DNA from: Chloroflexota bacterium
Lineage (GTDB): Bacteria; Chloroflexota; UBA11872
Length of the DNA: 64,000 nt
Assembly: GCA_026706485.1 (NCBI GenBank)
Contig: JAPOYR010000001.1
Location: forward strand, 1-64,000
Direction of reading: 5' to 3'
Shown here: positions 33,451-43,657 of the stretch, one piece after another
Numbering within the stretch: the first letter of the stretch is position 1
Layout: the number at the start of each line of letters is the position of its first letter
The notes under the pieces: model-generated
The model's input: the letters and a program-made list of their open reading frames with translations, nothing else
Database searches by the model: none
Told to the model about the DNA's origin: nothing
Translations under genes and position numbers: made by a program

Positions 33451-34402
33451 TCCGGAAGCGCTGGCCATGAGGCTGCTCATTGGGACTCGCGAGGGCCTGC
33501 GCGACGGCGAGGGCGCGACGCTGGGATTGGGCGGACGGGCCATCCGCGCGCTGGCCGGTCGCCCCGATGATGCGTGGATGGTTGTCGACGGGCGGGAAGT
33601 CTGGCGGGTACAGGGCCGACGGTTGACCCCGGCGACGGCCGCGGGGGCGCTGGGCGATCCCGCGCTGACGTGTGTCCTCCCCACGCGCTCAGGTGTCTTC
33701 GTCGGAACGGAAGGCGCGTATCTCCGACGATTCAGCGGCCAGACGCGGTTGGGCAACGAGGCTCTCGCGCCGGTGGCCGGCTTCGACGAAGCCGAGGGTC
33801 GCGAGGACTGGTTCACGCCCTGGGGCGGGCCGCCGGCGACTCGGTCTTTGGCCATCGACCAACAGGGCGCGCTCTACGTCAACGTGCACGTGGGCGGGGT
33901 GCTCCGGTCCGACGACGACGGCGAAACCTGGCGGGCCACGGCCCTGAACATCCGCGCGGACGCGCACCAGGTCATCGCGCCCGGGGGCCATGAGGGTCTG
34001 CTCCTGGCGGCCACGGCGCGCGGGCTGGCCATTTCGCGTGACCGGGGCGACTCGTGGGAGTTGGACGTCCGCGGCCTGCACGCGACCTATGCCCGGGCGG
34101 TCGCTCTCAGCGGCTCTACGATCCTGCTCTCGGTCGCGCGTGGACCAGGCGGACAGGACGCGGCGGTGTATTGGCGTTCGCTCGGCGGCGGCGAGCCCTT
34201 CGTGCGCTGCCAGGACGGACTCCCGGACCGCTTCAACGGCAACATCGACACCCACACCCTCGTAGCCGACGGGCCCAATGCGGCATTCGCCGGTCCCGAC
34301 GGGGCGGTCTATTGCTCGGCCGACGGCGGGCGCAGCTGGCAAGAGTCGTTCACGGGGCTGTCGACCGTGTATGCGCTGCTGATCGGTCCAGGTCCCGGCT
34401 AG
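33440..34402 (+). CDS. BNR/Asp-box beta-propeller protein
   Basis: A 320-residue predicted propeller. Asp-box motifs are visible as SDDDGETW, SRDRGDSW and SADGGRSW, each at the end of a blade, with glycine-rich strands between. No signal peptide is evident with the chosen start; a second ATG at 33467 is equally possible. Related proteins include sialidase-like and VPS10-like repeat proteins, but enzyme residues of sialidases are not recognisable. The 11-base overlap with tag suggests co-transcription. Confidence 0.7.
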   Translation: MSADPEALAMRLLIGTREGLRDGEGATLGLGGRAIRALAGRPDDAWMVVDGREVWRVQGRRLTPATAAGALGDPALTCVLPTRSGVFVGTEGAYLRRFSGQTRLGNEALAPVAGFDEAEGREDWFTPWGGPPATRSLAIDQQGALYVNVHVGGVLRSDDDGETWRATALNIRADAHQVIAPGGHEGLLLAATARGLAISRDRGDSWELDVRGLHATYARAVALSGSTILLSVARGPGGQDAAVYWRSLGGGEPFVRCQDGLPDRFNGNIDTHTLVADGPNAAFAGPDGAVYCSADGGRSWQESFTGLSTVYALLIGPGPG

Positions 34403-34457
34403 ACCTCGTTCCCGCGAGTGAGCGGCACGCGGCCACACCCCAAATGCCTGCGCGACA

Positions 34458-34481
34458 GGCGGGTCTGAGACCCGCCCCTAC
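34458..34481. repeat. Palindromic repeat followed by CCTAC (sister of 17738)
   Basis: GGCGGGTCT and AGACCCGCC flank a single G, giving a nine-bp stem, and the element ends CCTAC like the one at 17738-17761. Confidence 0.65.
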
Positions 34482-34519
34482 GCCAGGCATGCAAGTGCCG
34501 CCAGGATCGACAGGACTGG

Positions 34520-34539
34520 ATTCCCGCCTCCGTGGGAAT
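34520..34539. repeat. Palindromic repeat (ATTCCC...GGGAAT)
   Basis: ATTCCC and GGGAAT arms around GCCTCCGT; nearly identical to the element at 11688-11707, with one arm position changed. It is followed by GACGGAGGG, as in the other copy. Confidence 0.65.
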
Positions 34540-34566
34540 GACGGAGGGGTGACGGAGCGTCTGCCG

Positions 34567-37500
34567 CTACCCGCGGAAGCGGGTGATGACGGTGGCGGCG
34601 GCGGGTAGGGCGTAGCGACCGCCGGGGCCCAGGTCGGCGGGTGATTGGGGGCGGCCGGCGCGGCGCGCCGAGACGCCGGCGAAGATGCGCAGCTCGGTGC
34701 GCCGTCGCGTGTGCCTGGCGGCGACGTGGGCCATGCCGATCTGACGCCCGCTGGACGCACGGGTGGCGCTGGTGACCGTGCCAATCCAGGCGCCGCGTGG
34801 ATCCGTGACGGGATCGCCCTGCCGCGCCATGGGCGTGCGCTCGTCGGCAATCGAGAAGCGCACGATGGACGACTTGCGCTCGGCCTCGCGCCGCACGTAG
34901 GGATCGCGCCCGACGAAGAACGGCTTGTAGGCCTTGACGAAGCGTCCGAATCCCGCGTCGCCCGGCGTGAGGTCCAGCGGCCCGGCGAGCTCGTGTCCGT
35001 AGAGCGGGAAACCGGCTTCCGTGCGCGTGGAGTCGCGCGCTCCGAGGCCAACCGGCACGACGCCGTCGTCCGCGCCCGCCTCGAGGATCGCGTCCCACAC
35101 GGTGCGCGCGGCGTCCGGGTGGACGAAGATCTCGAATCCGGTCGCTTCACCCGTATAGCCGGTGTGGGAGATTTCAACGTCGGCGCCAGCGAGCGTAAAG
35201 GCGCGGACGTGGTTCATGCGCATGGCGTCCAGCGCGCGCCGCTCGTCGTCCGTGGCGACGATTCGCTGGAGGACTTGACGCGACTTCGGTCCCTGGAACG
35301 CCAGGTCCAGCCGCGCGGCGTCGCCCGCGGCCGGGCTCTTGAGGTCCAGGAGATCGGCGCGCACGGGCAATCGCGCCGCGCCGTCGCCCGCGACGACCTG
35401 ATAGGCGCCGTCGTTCACACCCGTCAGCCAGGCCCAGTCCTTCGGCGCGTTTGCGGCGTTGACCACCGCCATGAATCGGTCTCGGGCCAGGCGGTAGATG
35501 ATGAGGTCGTCCAGGCAGTCGCCGTTGGCGTCGAGCAGGTAGGTGTAGGCCGACCGGCCCACGCGAAGGCGGCTGGCGCTTCCGGTGACGACGAGGTCCA
35601 GGAACTCGGCGGCATTCGGCCCGGAGACGGCCAAGACGCCCATGTGCCCCACGTCAAACAGCCCGGCCGACTTGCGCACGGCCTGGTGCTCGTCCGCGAT
35701 GCTCGTGTACCAGACCGGCATGTCCCAGCCCGCGAAGGGGATCAGCTTCTTCGCGTGCTCGGCGTGGAACGCGTGCAGGGGCGTGTGTTGCAGCTCCTCG
35801 GACTCGGGCTCGCGCCACTCGAACGGCTGGGGGCCGTCGCTGCCGGCGGCGACCGGGCGCCGGCCCACGAACCAGGGGCGGGACGCATCGTCGGGAGGCG
35901 CGTCCGGCAACGGCCCGCCGCTCACGCCGAGGCTCGCCGGAGCGTCGCCGTCGGCCACGGTCACGGAGACCGGGCCGCTGAGCTTTCGGCTCGGCTCGTC
36001 GGCGTCGACGATCACATAGCCGTCCGACGCTGCTTGAAGCCAGCCGGCGAGCGCATCCGTGTGGTCGGGATCGACGGCGATCAGGGCGGAGGTTTCGGCT
36101 GCCTCGGCAGGTCGGGCCACGATCGCGCTGATTGCATCGCCGCCGGGCGGACCGGCCAGGGCCACGTGACGCGTTTGCCCGGGCTCGAGATCGCGCACCC
36201 GCCGGTTGGCGACCTCGTCCAGGAACGGCATCGTGCGAGCGCCGCGAACGAGCAGCAGGCCTGATGTGCTCGCGGGCGGGTCGGCGGGCGGCGGTCCCTC
36301 GGCGTGCCCGCGACGGGCGAAGTCGAGCACCTCGGCGCGCAACGACCGCATGGCGTCGTAGGCCATGCGCCCGCGGTAGCGCGGAGTCCGGCGGCCGCTG
36401 TAGGTCACGCCGTGCATGGCGCGAAACGCGCGCGCCAGCATGCCGGCCAGCGTCTTCATGTCGTCCGGGCCATAGCCGCGTTGGGTCAGCCAGGGCGTCC
36501 CCATGCGAATGCCGGTGGGCGCGGCGAAGCCGCGGTCGCCGGGCACCGAGTTGCGATTGGCCACTATGCCCAGGGCCTCCAGCATGCGCACGGCCGGCTC
36601 GCCGCGCAGATCGCCCTGGGCTCCGACCCGGCGCAGATTCACCACGAAAAGATGGGTGTCGGTGCCGCCGTAGGCCACGCCGACGCCTTCCGATTCCAGG
36701 GCGTCGACCAGCGCCCTGGCGTTGGCAATGATCTTGTGCTGCGTGCGGTGAAACGCCTCCGTGGCCGCCATCTTGAACATGACCGCCATGGCCGCAATCT
36801 TGTTGAGGTGCGGGCCGCCCTGCTCGCCGGGAAACACGGAGCGATCGATCGCGCGCATCAGGTCGCGCCGGTGCGACAGGATCACCGCGCCGCGGGGGCC
36901 GAACAGCGTCTTGTGCGTGGTGAAGGTGACGACGTCGGCGACGCCCACCGGCGAGGGATAGGCGCCGGCGACGACGAGCCCAGCCGGATGTGAGATGTCG
37001 GCCATCAGCAGCGCGCCCACGTCATCGGCAATGGCGCGGAAGCGCTCCCAATCGGGCGCCCAGGGATACGAGGTGTAGCCGGCGATGATCAGCCGGGGGC
37101 GGGCGGCCTTGGCGCGCGCGGCGATGTCGTCGTAGTCGAGCTGCGCGTCGGGCCCCGGAATGCGGTAGCTGGTCGACTTGAAGCGACGCCCCGAGCGGTT
37201 CACGGACGCGCCGTGGCTCAGGTGCCCGCCGTGGGCCAGGGCCAGCCCCATGATGGTGTCCTCGGGCTCGAGCAGGGCTTCCTCGACGGCGTTGTTGGCC
37301 GCGGCGCCGGAGAGCGGCTGCACGTTGACCCACAGTTGGTCCGCGGCCACGCGGTCGTTGGCGAAGAGGTCCGCGCAGCGGCGCTGCGCCAGCGCTTCCA
37401 CCAAATTGCTGAACTCATTGCCCTGGTAGTAGCGGCGATCGCCGTAACGCCGGGTGCGGGCGAGTTGCCGGTCGAGGTCGGCCAGGGCCGCCTCCTGGTC

Positions 37501-37725
37501 GCGAATCATCGCGGCCGCCGCATAGCCCTCGGCGTAGATGCTGGTGAAGGGCGACGCCAGCGCGTCCCGCACCGGCTTGGGCGTGAGGCTTTCGGACGGG
37601 ATCAGGATGAGCTTGTCGCGCTGGCGCGCGTGCTCGCGCTCGATGAGGTCGCCCACCAGCGGATCGACGTCCGAAACGGAGCGATCGAGCGCGAGGTCGG
37701 CGTAGGTGGGGTCGAGGGACATCAC
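34567..37725 (-). CDS. Serine hydroxymethyltransferase-aminomethyltransferase (GlyA-GcvT) fusion
   Basis: A 1052-residue protein. Residues 1 to about 480 are a PLP-dependent SHMT, with an LIPSESLTPK motif near 41 and the PLP Lys272 in FTTHKTLFGPRG. Residues from about 645 to the end are a T-protein/GcvT family folate enzyme: LHAFHAEHAKKLIPFAGWDMP, SAGLFDVGHMG, HTGYTGEATGFEIF, and the C-terminal GAWIGTVTSA barrel. A linker of about 165 residues with strands such as HVALAGPPGG joins them. SHMT interconverts serine and glycine with methylene-THF, and GcvT-like domains transfer one-carbon units from amines to THF, so channelling is plausible. GcvH and GcvP are absent nearby, so the GcvT half may demethylate another amine. 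Confidence 0.93.
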   Translation of the reverse strand: MMSLDPTYADLALDRSVSDVDPLVGDLIEREHARQRDKLILIPSESLTPKPVRDALASPFTSIYAEGYAAAAMIRDQEAALADLDRQLARTRRYGDRRYYQGNEFSNLVEALAQRRCADLFANDRVAADQLWVNVQPLSGAAANNAVEEALLEPEDTIMGLALAHGGHLSHGASVNRSGRRFKSTSYRIPGPDAQLDYDDIAARAKAARPRLIIAGYTSYPWAPDWERFRAIADDVGALLMADISHPAGLVVAGAYPSPVGVADVVTFTTHKTLFGPRGAVILSHRRDLMRAIDRSVFPGEQGGPHLNKIAAMAVMFKMAATEAFHRTQHKIIANARALVDALESEGVGVAYGGTDTHLFVVNLRRVGAQGDLRGEPAVRMLEALGIVANRNSVPGDRGFAAPTGIRMGTPWLTQRGYGPDDMKTLAGMLARAFRAMHGVTYSGRRTPRYRGRMAYDAMRSLRAEVLDFARRGHAEGPPPADPPASTSGLLLVRGARTMPFLDEVANRRVRDLEPGQTRHVALAGPPGGDAISAIVARPAEAAETSALIAVDPDHTDALAGWLQAASDGYVIVDADEPSRKLSGPVSVTVADGDAPASLGVSGGPLPDAPPDDASRPWFVGRRPVAAGSDGPQPFEWREPESEELQHTPLHAFHAEHAKKLIPFAGWDMPVWYTSIADEHQAVRKSAGLFDVGHMGVLAVSGPNAAEFLDLVVTGSASRLRVGRSAYTYLLDANGDCLDDLIIYRLARDRFMAVVNAANAPKDWAWLTGVNDGAYQVVAGDGAARLPVRADLLDLKSPAAGDAARLDLAFQGPKSRQVLQRIVATDDERRALDAMRMNHVRAFTLAGADVEISHTGYTGEATGFEIFVHPDAARTVWDAILEAGADDGVVPVGLGARDSTRTEAGFPLYGHELAGPLDLTPGDAGFGRFVKAYKPFFVGRDPYVRREAERKSSIVRFSIADERTPMARQGDPVTDPRGAWIGTVTSATRASSGRQIGMAHVAARHTRRRTELRIFAGVSARRAGRPQSPADLGPGGRYALPAAATVITRFRG

Positions 37726-37788
37726 GGCATCCTTGAGGTCAGCGCCATAAGCGTACGGCGGCTTCGCGAGCGCGACGAACGCCGCCGG

Positions 37789-38493
<705 letters not shown>

Positions 38494-38772
38494 GGTCCGC
38501 TCCATGAGCAACGCGTATCTGTTGCCCGATGGTACTTCCCGAGTCTCCCGGTGGTGCGTGGTATCACCCACACAAGCCTGCCGGAGCGTCGGTGCCTTTT
38601 GGCCGGCCGGGGTTCGGCTAGCGGTCCGCCTTGATGGCCAGCGCCCCCTTATGGAGGTGGGAGCATGGAACACACCCCGGATTCCAAACGAGGCGGCGCC
38701 CAACCCTAACGTCGCAGTCATCTCATATTCGCCCGCCATCCGCAGGCGGGGTTCATGACCCGCGACCGGCCC

Positions 38773-39393
38773 TCATCCCCAATCCGGAGGCCTGTGAAAT
38801 GAGCCGCGATGGTCGGAAAGCTCTTGCGGGAACTGACACTCCGCCAAAAGCTCATGATCAAGCGGTGCGTACGAAGTCGCGGCCTGCTGCAACCGACGTC
38901 CCTTGCCGCCGTGCGGGTTGATCACGTGAACCGGGCGTCTGAATTCCTGGGTCACAATGCGGATGGCCTCGACCAAGTCGGTGTCACCAGATAGAACGTA
39001 CGCGCTCTGAAAGTCACGGCGGGCGGCGTCGAGGACCAGATGGACTGCCAGGTTGACATCGGAGCCCTTCTCTTCAGTCCGAGAGACGTAGGCGTGCTGT
39101 GGGCCTCCAGTCGGTGGGTTGACCAGTGGCATCCATCGCGGATGCCGCGAGAATCGCCCCTTGTAGATGGTGAGATTGTCAATAGTGCTAAGGGCTCGTT
39201 GGTACAGCTGCTGGCGTATCACCTTCGCCTGATCGCCACGGATATCTGCCGTGAAGTAGCGAATGCGATTCAGGTCATCACCCGGACGAATGCTGCGCCG
39301 GCAAAGCTCACGCAGGTCGAGCCAACGATTCGGGGTGCCTCTCAACGCCCCGTAGTAGAGGTTAAAGCCGTCGATGTAGACGTTGGCGCGCAT
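38773..39393 (-). CDS. NYN-domain (LabA-like) putative ribonuclease
   Basis: A 206-residue PIN-like NYN protein. Acidic catalytic-type residues are present in NVYIDGFNLYYG, EEKGSDVNLAVHL and VLSGDTDLVEAI. A C-terminal NPHGGKGRRLQQAA segment may bind RNA. Family members are metal-dependent nucleases or RNA processors, sometimes in defence or regulatory loci. The ATG at 39393 lies only seven bases after the T-run of an intrinsic terminator and has no clear Shine-Dalgarno, so its mRNA may be nearly leaderless. GC is lower than in neighbours, so transfer is possible. Confidence 0.88.
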   Translation of the reverse strand: MRANVYIDGFNLYYGALRGTPNRWLDLRELCRRSIRPGDDLNRIRYFTADIRGDQAKVIRQQLYQRALSTIDNLTIYKGRFSRHPRWMPLVNPPTGGPQHAYVSRTEEKGSDVNLAVHLVLDAARRDFQSAYVLSGDTDLVEAIRIVTQEFRRPVHVINPHGGKGRRLQQAATSYAPLDHELLAECQFPQELSDHRGSFHRPPDWG

Positions 39394-39399
39394 GCCCAA

Positions 39400-39429
39400 A
39401 AAATAAGGGGCCGACCGAAGGCGGCCCCT
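39400..39429 (-). terminator. Intrinsic terminator downstream of the beta-lactamase-like gene
   Basis: On the minus strand AGGGGCCG and CGGCCCCT form an 8-bp stem with loop CCTTCGGT, followed by TTATTTTTT. The orientation fits transcripts from 39558-41222. It ends immediately before the NYN start. Confidence 0.85.
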
Positions 39430-39557
39430 CCCGGCCGTCGAAGACAGCCGGGGCGATTGCTCTATTTTCGCGGATCGACCCGCCGACCGTCAACCGGGGA
39501 GTAGTTCACATTGCTCACCCACGAACACGCGACCGCGCTGGACGTTCGTCCGTGCTT

Positions 39558-41222
39558 TCAGCCGGCCGGCGAGGAACTCGACACGGTCTGAGGGTCATAC
39601 GCGCCGACGACCATGGAGGCGATCTCGGCCGCCGTCGCCTCGGCGCGCCCATGCCCCGGAACGTCGTGCGCCAGGATCACGATGGTGAGGGGGCCGGTCG
39701 AGAGGTAGACGACGCCGGCGTCGTTCGAGATGCCGGCGAGGTCGCCGGTCTTGTGGGCCACGGCGGCGCCCTCGGGCAGCTGGGCGGGGATGCGGTTGTT
39801 GCGCGTCTCGCCGAGCAGCAGGGTGCGCATACCCTGCACGTCCGCCAGCGTCCGCGGCCAGTGCGCCGGCCGCATGCCGAGCGCAACCTCCAGCAGCCTG
39901 GCCGCCTCGCGCGCGGTCGTCACCGGATGCGTGGTGAACACGTCGGTGGCGGTGAGACCGAGCTGACCGAGCGTCCACTGGATATTGGCGTAGCCAATGT
40001 GATCGCCGAGCAACACCGCCGCCGAGTTGTCGCTAAAGGTCATGGTCCGCTCCAACGCGCGTTCGATCGTGAGGCGCTGGCCGGGCGCGAGCGTCGCCGG
40101 GGGGGCGACCCGTTCGAGCACGCTCTCGTTCATCTCGAGCATGGAGTTGAAGTCAAGACCGATCACCGTGCGCTGGCGGTAGGCCTCGACGAGCAGGGGG
40201 AGCTTCCACAAGCTCGCCGCCCGCACCACGGTGTCGGCGTTGATGGCGACCTCGGCATCCGAGCCGGAGGGCGCCGCGTAGACCGACCAGTTGCCCGGCT
40301 CGGCGGCCAGGCGGCCGTTGATGGCGGCTTCCAGTTGATCGCCGACGGTATTCCCAGCGGCCAGGGACACCGCCTCCGCCGAGTCGACCGAAGCGAGCGC
40401 CGATTCCGGCATCACGCCAACCTCTTGCAGCACTTCATCCAGCAGCACCGTCGTCACGCTGCCGGGTGCCGGGAGTCCCTCCACCTCGTCGATCCAGTGC
40501 TGCAAGACGCCGCGCTGGAATCGCTGCGCCACGAACGGGCCGTGCCGCTCGGGGCGGGACATCGGCAGCCCCCATCGGTCGCGGGCGTGGTCGGCCGTCC
40601 AGACGAGTCGACCGATGGGATCGGGATTGGATTCGAATACCCCGCGGATCGCGTCGTCGGTGAGCCAGCCGGTGCGAATCTCGACGGCATGCTGGAACGA
40701 CGTCGAGCCGTCGTGCTCGATGGGGCGGGGCACCTGACGTGCGGCGTAGAGCCAATCGGTGTGCCCGGCGCGGTCCATGATCTCCAGCGCGTTCGCCAGC
40801 ACGACGCGACCTTCGCCCGCTTTCGATTGCAACAGGCCGTAGCGCAGGGCCTGATATTCGAACCCACCGGCCGCGAAAACCGCGCTGCGCGGCGGACCCA
40901 GCACCGGCAGGCCGCCCAGGCCGCGGTAGCTATCCCACCAGGTGACATCGCCGACGTTGCGGATCTCATAGCCGTGCCCGGCCTCGTCGCTGGCTTGCGG
41001 GTAGTGACGGCCGTTTTCGATGGGAAAGTCGTGCTCCGGCGCGGTGGTTGTGGTGTCCGCGGCCGCCGGCATGGTTGTCGCGGACCCCGCGAGCACGGGG
41101 AGCAGCGCGGACGCGGCGCCCAACGCCAGCACGCGACGCCGGCCGATGGGGCGAGGGATCAGCGGCGTGCCTCCCCTGGAGCGCTGCCAGCGAACCTTAC
41201 GCCACGCGCGGCGGGTGAGCAC
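39558..41222 (-). CDS. Secreted class-A beta-lactamase-like serine hydrolase with N-terminal repeat module
   Basis: A 554-residue exported protein. A twin-Arg-like signal (IGRRRVLALGAASALLPVL) precedes an N-terminal module with GLPVLGPPRSAVF, YQALRYGLLQ and HGPFVAQRFQRGVLQHW. These are shared with the peptidase at 29810-31171. The C-terminal half is a penicillin-interactive fold (PF13354-like). The nucleophile is in AASLWKLPLL (SxxK), the SDN-type motif is in FSDNSAAVLLG, and the KTG triad is in AHKTGDLAG. It could degrade beta-lactams or act on peptidoglycan; the unusual N-terminal module favours a cell-envelope role. An intrinsic terminator lies downstream. Confidence 0.85.
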   Translation of the reverse strand: MLTRRAWRKVRWQRSRGGTPLIPRPIGRRRVLALGAASALLPVLAGSATTMPAAADTTTTAPEHDFPIENGRHYPQASDEAGHGYEIRNVGDVTWWDSYRGLGGLPVLGPPRSAVFAAGGFEYQALRYGLLQSKAGEGRVVLANALEIMDRAGHTDWLYAARQVPRPIEHDGSTSFQHAVEIRTGWLTDDAIRGVFESNPDPIGRLVWTADHARDRWGLPMSRPERHGPFVAQRFQRGVLQHWIDEVEGLPAPGSVTTVLLDEVLQEVGVMPESALASVDSAEAVSLAAGNTVGDQLEAAINGRLAAEPGNWSVYAAPSGSDAEVAINADTVVRAASLWKLPLLVEAYRQRTVIGLDFNSMLEMNESVLERVAPPATLAPGQRLTIERALERTMTFSDNSAAVLLGDHIGYANIQWTLGQLGLTATDVFTTHPVTTAREAARLLEVALGMRPAHWPRTLADVQGMRTLLLGETRNNRIPAQLPEGAAVAHKTGDLAGISNDAGVVYLSTGPLTIVILAHDVPGHGRAEATAAEIASMVVGAYDPQTVSSSSPAG

Positions 41223-41263
41223 TTCGAACCACGAGACGGCCGGCGGACGGGAACGGGACCGGA

Positions 41264-43168
41264 CTACCCGAGCGGATCGGTGCCCGGGCCGAAGGTTTGC
41301 AGCGGCTGATCGAGCGGCGGGAAGACGTCGGCCATGGAGGGCTCGACCGTGCCGCTCGGATCGTCGGGCTCATGCACGAAGGTCATCACGCGGAAGCGCA
41401 GGTCGGCGTTCGCGCGCTCCAGCTCGGACTCCGGGATCAGCAACAGCACGCGCCGTCCGTCGATGAAGGCGATGGCGTTCGACGGCAGCGCCTGCGACGG
41501 CGCCAGCGCGACGCGGCGCTGGATGCGCCACACGGGATCGAGGGTCGGCAAATAGATCAGCTCATACCAGTGATCGGTGCCCTGATAGAGGTCGAAGTCC
41601 CGCACGCGGGGGCTCCAGTTGTCCGCCGGGTCGTCATTGGCTTCCAGCGCCAGCGACACGCGCCAGCCAAGCGCGGAATCGGCCAGCGGGATCGGGTCGA
41701 CCATGTCGATGATGGCGGCCACATAGTCGCCCTCCACCGCTCCGCTCAGACCACCCACGGTGAAATACGTCCGGCGCAGGATGTCGAGCCCGACGCCGTC
41801 GATGGCGGCCGAGCCCAGGGCGACTCGTTGAATGTCGGCGAAGCCGAATCCTTCCGTCGGCGACAGGTTGGTGATGTCGAAGTAGTCCTCCTGTGCGTCG
41901 CGATCGAAGGTGCGCACGGCTGGATCGGCCGGGCCGGCGCTGAAGGCGGTTCGGTGAGGCGTAATGCCGAGCACCACGACGCCCGAATCGACCTGCCCGG
42001 CCAGCGACACCGTGATTGGGCGCACCCGCCAGAGGGTTTCCGCATCGGTGCGCACGAGCACGAACGTGGCAGTCCGCGTGGCGCCGGCGTGCAGGGTCTC
42101 GCTGGCGACCGTCCCGGGGATGAGCGTGACCGAGCCCGAACTGCGCACCACGCGCGCCGTGAAGTCGCCCTCCTCGCCGATATTGGTGACCGCGCAGGCG
42201 GTCTCCCGCACGACCACCGCCTCGACCCACTCGAGCTGGCCGGGACACTCCACCACCGCGAGTGCCGGACGGGAGCCGTCCGGGCGCGAAATCTCCGGAA
42301 GCGCCAGCTGATAGTCCTCGACCTCGCCGAACTCCCAACTCCCGCTGCCGTCCCACGGCTCTCCGGCGAGGCTTTCACGGGTGAGCAATACGCGCATCCA
42401 CGCCCCTTCGGGCAACACCTGGCCGTCCAGCATGAAGAAGCCCGGGCTGACGAAGGTTTCGGACGCCCCCGGCTCCAGGTTCACTTCCCAGTCCTGCAAG
42501 ACCCATTCCGCCGGGCTCGTCCAGCGGCCATCGCGATCGATGTCGATCAAGACATTGATGCGACGCGGTCCGGCGGGAGCGGCGGGACCCAAGGTGACCG
42601 CGACGGTGAGCTGCGCCAGCGCCCGCGGCGGCGCGAGGCTCACCGAGAGACCAAGCACGCCGTCGTCGCCTGCGTCCTGGTTGACCAGGTTGGGCACGCC
42701 GTCGGGATCGGCCTGATCGTCGGCGTCCGACTCGGTCGTCACGCTGGAGCCGAGCCGGTCGAGCCCGGGTCGGCGGACGTGGGCGCCCGGGCCTTCGGCC
42801 GTGAGCGACGAAAGCCGGGTGGGAAAGCGCCCGATCACCCGCGGATTGGGATAGCCGGCGGAGACGCCGTCGGGCGCGTCGCCAAAGTCGGCCAGGGGGC
42901 GCGGCGTCGGGGTATCGGAGGGCGGCGGCGTGGGTTCGGGGACTGGCGGAGGCGTGGGCGTGGCCGCGGGTGTTGACGCGATCGCGGCGGGCGATGGCGC
43001 GGCGGTCGGAGCCACCTCATCGGGCGTCGTCTCGCAGCCGCCCAGCGCAAGGAGTGCCAGCAGACCCGGCAGGCAGAGGGCCGCGCGCCAGCCGGTGAAC
43101 GCGTCGCGCGTTCCGCCCAACCACTGCCGGACCGGCCGATGAGCCCGGACACGCGCCCGCGCGGCCAT
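41264..43168 (-). CDS. Large lipoprotein with GEVED domain
   Basis: A 634-residue exported protein. The N-terminal hydrophobic segment (ALCLPGLLALLALGGC) ends in a lipobox Cys. A Pro/Thr/Glu stalk follows to about residue 95. A GEVED domain is recognisable from DIDRDGRWTSPAEWV and the signature SWEFGEVEDYQL. The C-terminal 330 residues contain beta-rich strands and resemble no family I know. It is likely an outer-surface structural or adhesive protein. It ends 41 bases before the beta-lactamase-like gene, so the two may share a transcript. Confidence 0.8.
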   Translation of the reverse strand: MAARARVRAHRPVRQWLGGTRDAFTGWRAALCLPGLLALLALGGCETTPDEVAPTAAPSPAAIASTPAATPTPPPVPEPTPPPSDTPTPRPLADFGDAPDGVSAGYPNPRVIGRFPTRLSSLTAEGPGAHVRRPGLDRLGSSVTTESDADDQADPDGVPNLVNQDAGDDGVLGLSVSLAPPRALAQLTVAVTLGPAAPAGPRRINVLIDIDRDGRWTSPAEWVLQDWEVNLEPGASETFVSPGFFMLDGQVLPEGAWMRVLLTRESLAGEPWDGSGSWEFGEVEDYQLALPEISRPDGSRPALAVVECPGQLEWVEAVVVRETACAVTNIGEEGDFTARVVRSSGSVTLIPGTVASETLHAGATRTATFVLVRTDAETLWRVRPITVSLAGQVDSGVVVLGITPHRTAFSAGPADPAVRTFDRDAQEDYFDITNLSPTEGFGFADIQRVALGSAAIDGVGLDILRRTYFTVGGLSGAVEGDYVAAIIDMVDPIPLADSALGWRVSLALEANDDPADNWSPRVRDFDLYQGTDHWYELIYLPTLDPVWRIQRRVALAPSQALPSNAIAFIDGRRVLLLIPESELERANADLRFRVMTFVHEPDDPSGTVEPSMADVFPPLDQPLQTFGPGTDPLG

Positions 43169-43181
43169 GCGCCTCAGCGAG

Positions 43182-43640
43182 CTAGGTGGAGGTCACCGAA
43201 GCGCGTGTCGCGCCGTTTGGCCGCGCCGCGCGCGCCGGCTCGGGCGCATAGGTGGCGTAGGAGTCCGGCGTTTCCCAAAGCGTCACCGCCACTACCGGCA
43301 AGCCGAGCTCCCGCACCTGCTGGAACAACATGCGGGCCATGTTCTCGGTGGTGGGGTTTTCGTCCATCACGTAGGCGCGCTGGCCAAGACCCTCGATAGC
43401 ATCGATCAACGGGTCGCCGCGCTGCAGGATCATGCGATGGTCGAGATTGGCGTTGATCCACGATTCAACGGTGCGCCGCACGTCTCGGAAATCGGCGACC
43501 ATCCCCAGGTCGTCCAGCGAATCCGCCCGAAGGCGTATCTCGGCACGGCCGTTGTGACCGTGAGGCTGGTTGCACTTCCCCTCGTAGTCCATCAAGCGGT
43601 GGCCGAAGCAGAAGTCGATGTGCTTGACGATTTCATACAT
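43182..43640 (-). CDS. queD: 6-carboxy-tetrahydropterin synthase (QueD-type)
   Basis: A 152-residue T-fold enzyme. The zinc His triad is visible: one in DFCFGHRLMD and two in the CxxxHGH motif CNQPHGH, whose Cys marks the QueD (not PTPS-III) class. DFRDVRRTVE and ENPTTENMA are conserved strands. QueD converts 7,8-dihydroneopterin triphosphate to carboxytetrahydropterin in the preQ0/queuosine pathway. It follows an SDR by 17 bases. QueE and a canonical QueC are not seen, though a QueC-like gene lies divergently 0.9 kb away. Confidence 0.9.
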   Translation of the reverse strand: MYEIVKHIDFCFGHRLMDYEGKCNQPHGHNGRAEIRLRADSLDDLGMVADFRDVRRTVESWINANLDHRMILQRGDPLIDAIEGLGQRAYVMDENPTTENMARMLFQQVRELGLPVVAVTLWETPDSYATYAPEPARAARPNGATRASVTST

Positions 43641-43657
43641 GACGGGCCTCCGTTAGC

